Below are positions 1 to 5,577 of a stretch of DNA of 5,577 nt, one piece after another. A model generated the notes under the pieces. That model saw nothing but the letters and a program-made list of their open reading frames with translations. It was not told where the DNA came from and did not search any database. The DNA is taken from positions 1-5,577 of the forward strand of contig QIGJ01000246.1 in the NCBI GenBank assembly GCA_003229995.1. The letters are read 5' to 3'. Origin of the DNA: Gammaproteobacteria bacterium (GTDB taxonomy: Bacteria > Pseudomonadota > Gammaproteobacteria > SZUA-152). Numbering within the stretch: position 1 is the first letter of the stretch; each line of letters starts with the position of its first letter. The position numbers were made by a program, and so were the translations under genes.

Positions 1-848
1 TGTAAATTCAGACGACTGACCGCCTCGGCATAATCCAGGTCTTTAATGGAAGACAAAGCCTTTTGTCCCTGGAGAATAATCTCGTCATTCAACGCCCTGT
101 GACTGTCAATCGCATTCAGGCGGGCACCGGTTTGCGCACGGAAAGCCCCCAGGTTTCCCATCGCCAGCGAAAGATCATCCGGCACATTAGCCGTGGATGT
201 ATTGCCTTCAAGCGCTAATGCAAACTGCTCCAGGGTTTCAAAAATACTTTGTGTGCCGCCTCCCGAAACAGGCACATCCATAAACACCGCCTGACCATTG
301 TCTTCAGTGGCAATGAAACGGGTTTCACCAATCTGCACATTACGCTGTCCCAGGTCACCTGTGTAAGCATAGCTAAACAAACCACTGGCGGGTGGCGTTT
401 CTGTCGCCGCAATTGGTGCCGTATCAACATTAAATCCGGCAAAAATATACTCCCCGTTACTATCTGCTGTATTGGCAACTGAGATCATCTCACCCAGAAT
501 CGCTCGCACTTCAACGGCGATGAGCGCACGTTCATTTGCGCCCAGGCTGGTACTGTTGCCCTGCACAGCCAGTTCCCGTGTGCGCTGCAACATATTAATT
601 GTTTGTGTGAGCGCGGCCTCCTCCTGCTTGATCCGGTTTTCCGCAACACTCGCATTTTCCTGGAATTGTTTGTATGTCTCGATAACCTTATTAAAAGCCA
701 ATATCTGTGTTGAACCCAATACATCATCCGATGGCACCAGAATACGTTTTCCCGTTGCCACCTGCTGCTGGGTTTTACTCAACTCAGATTGTCTTTCCAA
801 CATGGCAGCGATACCACGATCCTGCATTTGTGCTGTTGAAATACGCAT
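1..848 (-). CDS. flgL: FlgL, hook-filament junction protein 2 (HAP3), partial at C-terminus
   Basis: FlgL forms the second of the two junction rings between hook and filament. It is exported through the flagellar type III apparatus and sits outside the cell. The frame is open from an ATG at 848 to the window edge (282 full codons), so the stop lies outside the window. The translation begins MRISTAQM, typical of FlgL. A long helical N-terminal region of flagellin type follows, with RTRELAVQG near residues 90-98 and NGEYIFAGF near 131-139. The last visible stretch, DLDYAEAVSRLN, is the conserved start of the C-terminal D0 helix, so about 25-35 residues are probably missing. The full protein would be about 310 residues, near the enteric length and shorter than pseudomonad forms. 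It lies 56 bases after flgK with only a weak AAGAGA ribosome site, so it is probably co-transcribed. I translated it by hand and found no stop or frameshift. Confidence 0.95.
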   Translation of the reverse strand, partial: MRISTAQMQDRGIAAMLERQSELSKTQQQVATGKRILVPSDDVLGSTQILAFNKVIETYKQFQENASVAENRIKQEEAALTQTINMLQRTRELAVQGNSTSLGANERALIAVEVRAILGEMISVANTADSNGEYIFAGFNVDTAPIAATETPPASGLFSYAYTGDLGQRNVQIGETRFIATEDNGQAVFMDVPVSGGGTQSIFETLEQFALALEGNTSTANVPDDLSLAMGNLGAFRAQTGARLNAIDSHRALNDEIILQGQKALSSIKDLDYAEAVSRLNL

Positions 849-904
849 TAGGCTAATCTCTTATTTAGAGTTTGTAAAAAGTCCACACCATGATTCAGTC
901 AGGA

Positions 905-2575
905 TTAACGTCTGGTAGCATTGAGCAAGGTCTGGAAGATATCGTCCGAAATGCGAATGACCTGTGCAGCAGCCTGATAAGCCTGCTGGAATTTCAACAA
1001 ATTCGCAGCTTCTTCATCAAGGTTGACACCGGATACCGCTTGTTGTGATTCAACAGCACGGTCCAACAATACGCGTTGTGCATTGGCATTAACCTTGGCT
1101 TCGCGTGTACCCACGCCCACTTCTGACACCAGTTTGGCATAGGCTGCCTGGAAGCTTTCTGTACTGCCACCCAGTACCTTCTGTGCTTGCAAGGCGGCTA
1201 ATGCCAGCGCATTACTGTTATCTCCCTGCGCATTTCCGGATGCCGCACCGGCAAACTCTGCAGCAGAAGAAATGGCAACGCCGATGTCACCTGCCCCGTT
1301 TCTGACGGGACGAATCAAAAAACTGTCGCCCACAGAAACACCGCCTGTCAGACTCAGAGTAATACCATCAGAAGCCACCGTGCGTGGAAAATCAGTCACA
1401 GTGAAGCCACTGTCAACAACCGCATTATCGCTCAGTCGTGTCAATGAAAATGTTGCACCGTCATAATTCAGACGATACTCACTGGCCTGAATCAGATTGC
1501 TATCATTAATCGCAACACTGACCGTACCACTGGCTGGATTGTTCCCACTATTGGAAAGCACTTCTGGGCTGGTGGAAACAATGTCATTGAAAAACTGACC
1601 ACCAGGATTTCCATTGATATCATCACCCAATTGATGTTGGACATTAATGCTCGAAGCTAGGCCAATGGCAATGCGCCCCATGGAATCCTGCACCGGATCC
1701 AGTACATTTTTCCGGAAAGCCAACAATCCGCCAATTTTTCCACCATTCAATTGCCCGTTAATGGAAAAACTGGCGGTACCCGACTCAAAACTCACATCCA
1801 ACCGACTTAAATCAAATTCATTGGGCGTCGTCGATAAGGTGCGAGCCTCACCACCCAGCACCAGCGTCTGCCCATTACCAATAAATACATTGAGGGAGCC
1901 ATCGCTGGCTTCATTGGTATTGACAGATACCAGTTTGGACAACTGGTTGACAAGACGATCACGCTGGTCCAATAAACTGTTGGGAGGTTGACCACCCGCC
2001 GAGCTTCTTTGTAAAACAATATTTTTATTTAACTCGGCAATAGAGGACGCAATACTGCTGACTTCCGCCGTTGTCACTTTCAACTGATTATTAACAGAGT
2101 CATTCAAATTTTCAAAACGTTTATCAAGCGACTGAAAACGCTCGCTCAATGTCACCGCTTCTGAAATCAGCACCTGACGTGCTGGAATGGATGTCGGGTT
2201 ATTGGCTACATCCTGCAAGGCATTAAAAAATTTCTGGACCGCTGGATTCAGACCCACATCATCATTAGCTAACAGCTCATCAATACTGGATGCCATGGTC
2301 CGTAAAGTATCAAGCTGATTAAAGGCAGAATTTCGGGAAACAACCTGATCCACTAAAAACTGATCATAAACACGTCGAATCGTTGTAACAACAACCCCAG
2401 TACCAATAAAGCCATTGCTGGCAGCATTGGGCGCACGGGCAGAAAGCTCCACAGACTGTCGGCTGAAGCCTTCGGTATTAACATTACTGATGTTGTTCCC
2501 TATAGTGACCAGATTCCGTTGAAAAGCCTGAAGTCCGGAAACTGCCGTACTCAACATGTTGCCTGTATTTGCCAT
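905..2575 (-). CDS. flgK: FlgK, hook-filament junction protein 1 (HAP1)
   Basis: FlgK is the first junction protein added to the finished hook once the hook cap leaves, and FlgL and the filament build on it. The 556 residues are close to the enteric length (about 547). The N-terminal axial region (about residues 8-44) carries the flagellar rod/hook signature, with NNISNVNT at 27-34 and GFSRQ at 36-40. The C-terminal D0 region (about 515-556) has SGVNLDEEAANLLKFQQAYQ, which is diagnostic for FlgK. The middle holds the variable exposed domains, including a YRLNYDG...FSLTRLSD stretch common in FlgK. There is no cysteine and no signal peptide, as expected for a type III-exported axial protein. 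The ATG at 2575 is preceded by AGTGGA nine bases upstream. A candidate sigma-28 promoter lies in the 90-base gap before it, so flgK-flgL may form a late transcription unit. The TAA stop is at 907-905. Confidence 0.97.
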   Translation of the reverse strand: MANTGNMLSTAVSGLQAFQRNLVTIGNNISNVNTEGFSRQSVELSARAPNAASNGFIGTGVVVTTIRRVYDQFLVDQVVSRNSAFNQLDTLRTMASSIDELLANDDVGLNPAVQKFFNALQDVANNPTSIPARQVLISEAVTLSERFQSLDKRFENLNDSVNNQLKVTTAEVSSIASSIAELNKNIVLQRSSAGGQPPNSLLDQRDRLVNQLSKLVSVNTNEASDGSLNVFIGNGQTLVLGGEARTLSTTPNEFDLSRLDVSFESGTASFSINGQLNGGKIGGLLAFRKNVLDPVQDSMGRIAIGLASSINVQHQLGDDINGNPGGQFFNDIVSTSPEVLSNSGNNPASGTVSVAINDSNLIQASEYRLNYDGATFSLTRLSDNAVVDSGFTVTDFPRTVASDGITLSLTGGVSVGDSFLIRPVRNGAGDIGVAISSAAEFAGAASGNAQGDNSNALALAALQAQKVLGGSTESFQAAYAKLVSEVGVGTREAKVNANAQRVLLDRAVESQQAVSGVNLDEEAANLLKFQQAYQAAAQVIRISDDIFQTLLNATRR

Positions 2576-2618
2576 AATGCCAATTCCACTCGCCGTCAGG
2601 ATAGGGACAATTTTTTGT

Positions 2619-2648
2619 AGTACATCTGATAAAAGTACACCTGATAAA
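2619..2648. repeat. Two tandem 15-base direct repeats in the flgJ-flgK gap
   Basis: On the plus strand AGTACATCTGATAAA (2619-2633) is followed directly by AGTACACCTGATAAA (2634-2648), with one mismatch in 15 bases. The pair lies between flgJ and flgK, just downstream (in the direction of transcription) of a candidate sigma-28 -10 element. It would therefore span the start of the flgK transcript. The repeat itself is seen directly. Any role as a protein-binding site or leader structure is inference, and a chance duplication by slippage is possible. Confidence 0.8.
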
Positions 2649-2649
2649 T

Positions 2650-2676
2650 ATATCGTCTGATTTGTTTAAATCTTAA
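2650..2676 (-). promoter_or_regulatory. Candidate sigma-28 (FliA) promoter for flgK-flgL
   Basis: Read on the minus strand: TTAAGATT (2676-2669), an 11-base spacer, then GACGATAT (2657-2650). The enteric FliA consensus is TAAAGTTT-N11-GCCGATAA, so each half matches 6 of 8 bases with the exact spacing. The -35 half lies inside the last codons of flgJ and the spacer includes its TAA stop. Transcription would start near 2643-2645, leaving a leader of about 70 bases before the flgK ATG. In enterics flgKL has such a late promoter in addition to read-through, which makes the location plausible. The match is imperfect and the region is A/T-rich, so chance is not excluded. Confidence 0.5.
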
Positions 2677-3604
2677 TCAGCTCCAAAGCTTTCTTTAATG
2701 ATTCACCTGTTGCTATACGCATGATTTTACTCGCATATTCCGGGTCCGTCGCATAACCCGCCGCCGATAATTCCCGGGTGAATGACTGTGCATCATCGGC
2801 GACAGCCAAAGCGGGTTGATAACGCGGGCTGTTTTTTATAAAAGAAACAAAGTCTGCAAAACTTTCTTCATAAGAGGCATAGGCTCGGAATTTTGCCGTT
2901 TCCCGCACCGCCTCCCCTTGCCGGAATTCCAGAGTTGCAACCGAAACACTTTCACCCTGCCAACGCTCATCGGCCTTGATGTTAAACAGGTTGTAACTGC
3001 TTTCACCCGATGCGTGTTTATTGACTTTTTTACCCCAGCCCGTTTCCAATGCAGCTTGTGCCAAAATGACCTCGGGTGCCACACCCAGTTTTTCTGAAGC
3101 GGCCTTGGCATGAGGCCATAGTTGTTGAACAAATTTCTGAGGCGTATTCAACGATGCCATTGGTAACGACACCACGGGTAACGACACCGCAGGTGCAGAT
3201 ATTTTCTGTGTGGATATCGGCACAACCGCAGCCGGTGCCTGGCGAATAACATCATCAACCGCAAACGACTGTTCAGTGCTCTCCGTTTTCTGTTCGCTGG
3301 CTCCACTCATTTGCAACTGCTTGATCAACATATCAGCAATACCGATGCCTTTTCCCGTAGCAAGACTAATTGCCAACTGTTTGTCATGCCAATCTTGATA
3401 AAACTCCGTTTGCTGATCATTAAACAAATCATCATCATTGCCTTCACCATGCGCACTTTTTAACATCATTTGTAAAAATATTGCTTCAAACTGTTCTGCC
3501 ACAAGACGCAGGGTTTCCGGCGAGTTTTTATCAGAGGCATACTTCAGTTTATTCAGTGCTTGCATATCTGTATAAACAGGTGCTGTTTGCAAAGGAATCG
3601 TCAT
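2666..3604 (-). CDS. flgJ: FlgJ, rod-capping protein with C-terminal muramidase (GH73) domain
   Basis: FlgJ caps the growing flagellar rod in the periplasm and cuts peptidoglycan so the rod can pass. At 312 residues it matches the enteric two-domain protein (about 313-316). The N-terminal rod-binding domain covers about residues 14-98, with EQFEAIFLQMMLKS at 37-50 and a conserved ATGKGIGIADML at 82-93. A Ser/Pro/Val-rich linker (about 100-152) follows. The glucosaminidase/muramidase domain (about 155-300) has LAQAALETGWG with the likely catalytic Glu at 187, Asp251 in FADFVSF, and GYATDPEYA at 283-291. Both acidic positions are offset by +3 from Salmonella Glu184 and Asp248 as I recall them. 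There is no signal peptide, consistent with type III export. The start is an ATG 25 bases after the flgI stop. Its ribosome site is weak, so it may depend on translation of flgI. Confidence 0.96.
   Translation of the reverse strand: MTIPLQTAPVYTDMQALNKLKYASDKNSPETLRLVAEQFEAIFLQMMLKSAHGEGNDDDLFNDQQTEFYQDWHDKQLAISLATGKGIGIADMLIKQLQMSGASEQKTESTEQSFAVDDVIRQAPAAVVPISTQKISAPAVSLPVVSLPMASLNTPQKFVQQLWPHAKAASEKLGVAPEVILAQAALETGWGKKVNKHASGESSYNLFNIKADERWQGESVSVATLEFRQGEAVRETAKFRAYASYEESFADFVSFIKNSPRYQPALAVADDAQSFTRELSAAGYATDPEYASKIMRIATGESLKKALELIKI
3162..3188. repeat. In-frame 15-base micro-repeat in the FlgJ linker
   Basis: GGTAACGACACC occurs at 3162-3173 and again at 3177-3188, a period of 15 bases. 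In the minus-strand reading this encodes the repeated pentapeptide seen as SLPVVSLPM in the FlgJ interdomain linker (about residues 141-149). It looks like a recent in-frame slippage or duplication in a flexible region and leaves both domains intact. No separate function is implied. Confidence 0.75.
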
Positions 3605-3629
3605 GACAATTTCAGTACATTACTCAGTA

Positions 3630-4769
3630 TCAAATAACCAGTAGGTTTGCACGCAATGCTCCCGACTCTTTCAACGCTTCCAGAATGGCAATCAAATCGC
3701 TGGGGGTTGCACCCACTTCATTAATGGCCTGCACAATATCATTGAGTGATACACCGGGTTGAAACAGAAACATCGGCTTGGCTTCTTCGCTTACAGCAAT
3801 ATCCGTTCGGGGTACTACCACGGTTTCACCCTCCGACAATGGTGCAGGCTGGCTGACTTCCGGACGGGCTGTAATGGTCACCGTCAGACTACCGTGTGTG
3901 ATTGCCGCTGGCATCACTCTGACATGCTGGCCGATAATAATCGTACCGGTTCTTGAGTTGACCACAATTTTTGCAGGTGCCTCGCCTGGCGTCACTTCAA
4001 ACCGTTCCAGTAAAGACATAAAGGCGACTCGTTGTGCTGGGTCACGCGGTGCATTGACCTTAATGGAAATAGCATCAATGGCTTGTGCCGTCCCATCACC
4101 GATATTTTTATTGATGACACGGGCAACACGATTTGCCGTGGTAAAATCCGGAGCATGAAGATTTAACGTCAACGAATTACCCTGTAAAAAAGCCGTGGTA
4201 ACACTACGTTCGACCATTGCGCCATTGGCAATTCTGCCCACACTGGGAATATTGACGGTAATGCTGGAGCCATCGGCACCGACACCAAAACCACCGACAA
4301 CAACATTACCCTGCGCAATCGCATAAATTTTCCCGTCCGCACCCTTGAGTGGTGCCATCAACAAAGTGCCTCCTCGCAGGCTTTTGGCATTTGCGATGGA
4401 AGACACAGTGACATCAATCGACAAACCAGGCTTTGCAAAAGGTGGCAATTCTGCATGCAACGAAACAGCAGCAACATTTTTAAGTTTTGGGTCCACACCC
4501 GCAGGAACGGTAATGCCAAATTGTGACAACATGCTTTTCAGGCTTTGCACAGCATAGGGTGCCTGACTGGTTTGATCGCCGGTGCCATCCAGGCCAACCA
4601 CCAGACCATAACCCACCAACTGATTGCTACGCACACCAGCGATTGAGGTAATGTCTTTCAGGCGCTCCGCAGGCGCATTGACGGATAATGCAATGCACAT
4701 CAAAAATAACAGCGTAATACTGTATTTTTTGAGATTCCAGCTTGATAATCGCGTGCAGATTTGTTGCAT
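3630..4769 (-). CDS. flgI: FlgI, flagellar P-ring protein precursor
   Basis: FlgI is secreted to the periplasm and assembles the P ring in the peptidoglycan layer, where it acts with the FlgH L ring as the rod bushing. Numbering is from the ATG at 4769 (379 residues). The signal peptide has a basic region (NLKK), a hydrophobic core ([13 protein letters not shown]) and a NAPA cleavage site after residue 34. The mature form is about 345 residues, matching E. coli. Conserved blocks are [20 protein letters not shown] from residue 36, [23 protein letters not shown] at 271-280, and a C-terminal block with [20 protein letters not shown]. The frame extends upstream to an ATG at 4814 (394 residues). 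I prefer 4769 because AGTGGA lies six bases before it, whereas 4814 has no visible ribosome site and gives an unusually long pre-sequence. An ATG at 4775 is a third option. The mature protein has no cysteine. Confidence 0.95.
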   Translation of the reverse strand: MQQICTRLSSWNLKKYSITLLFLMCIALSVNAPAERLKDITSIAGVRSNQLVGYGLVVGLDGTGDQTSQAPYAVQSLKSMLSQFGITVPAGVDPKLKNVAAVSLHAELPPFAKPGLSIDVTVSSIANAKSLRGGTLLMAPLKGADGKIYAIAQGNVVVGGFGVGADGSSITVNIPSVGRIANGAMVERSVTTAFLQGNSLTLNLHAPDFTTANRVARVINKNIGDGTAQAIDAISIKVNAPRDPAQRVAFMSLLERFEVTPGEAPAKIVVNSRTGTIIIGQHVRVMPAAITHGSLTVTITARPEVSQPAPLSEGETVVVPRTDIAVSEEAKPMFLFQPGVSLNDIVQAINEVGATPSDLIAILEALKESGALRANLLVI

Positions 4770-4775
4770 AATCAT

Positions 4776-4781
4776 TCCACT
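4776..4781 (-). promoter_or_regulatory. Ribosome-binding site supporting the internal flgI start
   Basis: AGTGGA on the minus strand lies six bases before the ATG at 4769 and directly before the ATG at 4775. The same AGTGGAAT string precedes the flgK ATG, at nine bases. Upstream of the alternative ATG at 4814 there is only A/T-rich sequence without a purine-rich GGA core. This site is the main reason for choosing the shorter flgI. Confidence 0.5.
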
Positions 4782-4800
4782 GTTTTTTCGCTTAAAAAAC
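4782..4800. repeat. Small perfect inverted repeat beside the flgI ribosome site
   Basis: GTTTTTT (4782-4788) and AAAAAAC (4794-4800) pair perfectly around a 5-base loop. In the flgI mRNA the 7-bp stem ends directly against the AGTGGA ribosome site at 4781-4776. The stem is one G-C and six A-U pairs, hence weak, and no U-tract follows, so it is not a Rho-independent terminator. If translation starts at 4814 instead, this stretch is coding. Confidence 0.45.
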
Positions 4801-4840
4801 GATAATCTTTTCATAAAACTATTGGATCAACAATCAGTCA

Positions 4841-5536
4841 TCAAAAAGGCCACCAATTACTATCAAAAATACGCAGAAACCAACCTTTGGTATTGGCATT
4901 TGCCAGCACTCCTTGCCCGCCATAAATAATTTTTGCATTGGCCACTTGCGAAGAAAGCACGGTATTTGAGGGTGTGATATCAATCGGACGAATAATCCCG
5001 GAAATACGGACATGCTCTGAACCTTGATTTAAGGTCAGTAGCTTTTCACCCCGAATTAACATATTCCCATTCACATATACCTCGGCAACCGTGACAGTAA
5101 TCTCACCCGATAGACTGTTACTTTGTGTACTATCACCATCTCCCTGAAAATCACGCTCCGCATCGATGGTTGCACTCAGAACAGCATCGCCCCCATACGA
5201 AACCCCTCGGCCAAACAAGGTAGGTGCAGCAATGGTAACGGCAGAGTTTTTTGCTGTATTGGTGCTGGCACTTTTGCTGGCATTGGTTCTTTCCTGCAAA
5301 ATCACCGTAATAATGTCACCGACACGGTGCGCTTTTGTATCTTCAAATAATGCCAGGGAAAATCCGGCTTTATAAATTGCACCATCACTGATGGGTAGTG
5401 GTCGTGCATTTACCGGTCGTACAGGGGCATATTCAGGATCAGAAACTGCCTGATGTGTCGTGCTACAAGCCGAAACCAATAACAGCACCACAACAAGGCA
5501 TAAAAAATGCGGATTACATTTTTTCATAATAATCAT
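4841..5536 (-). CDS. flgH: FlgH, flagellar L-ring lipoprotein precursor
   Basis: FlgH forms the outer-membrane L ring around the rod. Numbering is from the ATG at 5536 (231 residues, the usual family length). The N-terminus is a lipoprotein signal: lysines, a CLVVVLLLV core, then lipobox VSAC with the lipidated Cys at 24. The mature part has FEDTKAHRVGDIITVIL near 64-80, QERTNASKSAS, DFQGDGDSTQSNSLSGEITV near 129-148, then GNMLIRGEK and IIRPIDITPSNTV. The C-terminus ends in the aromatic NWWPF, resembling other FlgH proteins. The ATG at 5536 shares its A with the flgG TGA (TGATG), suggesting coupled translation. A GTG at 5539 (4-base overlap) and an ATG at 5527, giving MKKCNP, are alternatives. 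No strong ribosome site favours any of them. The gene ends in TGA at 4843-4841. Confidence 0.96.
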   Translation of the reverse strand: MIIMKKCNPHFLCLVVVLLLVSACSTTHQAVSDPEYAPVRPVNARPLPISDGAIYKAGFSLALFEDTKAHRVGDIITVILQERTNASKSASTNTAKNSAVTIAAPTLFGRGVSYGGDAVLSATIDAERDFQGDGDSTQSNSLSGEITVTVAEVYVNGNMLIRGEKLLTLNQGSEHVRISGIIRPIDITPSNTVLSSQVANAKIIYGGQGVLANANTKGWFLRIFDSNWWPF

Positions 5537-5577
5537 CACAGGTTGTTATTCAGGTATTGCAACATCTGGTCTGCTGT
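5536..5577 (-). CDS. flgG: FlgG, distal rod protein, last 13 codons only
   Basis: The minus strand from the window edge reads TADQMLQYLNNNL and then TGA at 5538-5536. This is the typical end of FlgG, the distal rod protein, whose C-terminal helix usually ends in a DQMLQ-like motif. The reading frame and the position directly before flgH in the standard flgG-H-I-J order support the call. The rest of the gene lies outside the window. The stop overlaps the flgH start region, which places the two genes in one transcript. Confidence 0.85.
   Translation of the reverse strand, partial: TADQMLQYLNNNL

Noticed and set aside
215..727. Two minus-strand open frames of 87 and 80 codons
   Set aside because: Both are out-of-frame shadows inside flgL, which reads through the whole region without a stop.
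849..904. Possible promoter or terminator between flgK and flgL
   Set aside because: Only a 4-bp CTCT/AGAG pairing was seen, with no U-tract and no sigma-28, sigma-54 or sigma-70 match of useful quality. Simple read-through is more likely.
472..918. 148-codon plus-strand open frame
   Set aside because: It lies antisense to flgL, whose frame is open and family-like throughout. Its product is Cys/Ser-rich with no recognisable domain and no ribosome site was evident.
2666..2710. A second sigma-28-like pair, TAAAGAAA and GCTGATTA, at the end of flgJ
   Set aside because: The spacer is 8 bases instead of 11, so it was dropped in favour of the correctly spaced pair at 2650-2676.
3778..4158. 126-codon plus-strand open frame, and other plus-strand frames opposite flgI, flgJ, flgK and flgH
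   Set aside because: They are antisense shadows of strongly conserved flagellar genes, with no homology or start signal recognised.
1..5577. A previously undescribed system in the window
   Set aside because: Every long frame on the coding strand is a standard flagellar gene in standard order, and the gaps are 25-90 bases, leaving no room for a hidden gene.

Overview
The window is a stretch of a flagellar rod/ring/hook operon, with every gene on the minus strand. Read in the direction of transcription (from the high-coordinate end down) it holds the last codons of flgG (distal rod), then flgH (L ring lipoprotein), flgI (P ring), flgJ (rod cap and muramidase), flgK (first hook-filament junction protein) and most of flgL (second junction protein), which runs off the low-coordinate edge. 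The order flgG-H-I-J-K-L is the classical proteobacterial one. No RNA genes, mobile elements, CRISPR arrays or phage genes were seen.

The organism is a Gram-negative flagellated bacterium, most likely a gammaproteobacterium. It has both outer-membrane (FlgH) and peptidoglycan (FlgI) bushings, and FlgJ carries a C-terminal muramidase domain fused to the rod-cap domain, an architecture known mainly from beta- and gammaproteobacteria. Base composition looks moderate by eye (not counted). I cannot name a genus.

Layout: 5577-5536 tail of flgG, whose TGA overlaps the flgH ATG; 5536-4841 flgH; 4840-4770 a 71-base leader with a small A/T hairpin, if flgI starts at its best-supported ATG; 4769-3630 flgI; a 25-base gap; 3604-2666 flgJ; a 90-base gap with a candidate sigma-28 (FliA) promoter and a 15-base tandem repeat; 2575-905 flgK; a 56-base gap; 848-1 flgL without its C-terminus.

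The products work together on one structure. FlgJ caps the growing rod and opens the murein, FlgI and FlgH form the bushings through which the FlgG rod turns, and FlgK and FlgL join the finished hook to the filament. The candidate sigma-28 promoter before flgK would separate the early rod/ring genes from the late junction genes, as in enterics. I found no previously undescribed system here. The points worth checking are the flgK promoter/repeat region, the flgI start, and the absence of cysteine in the mature P-ring protein.
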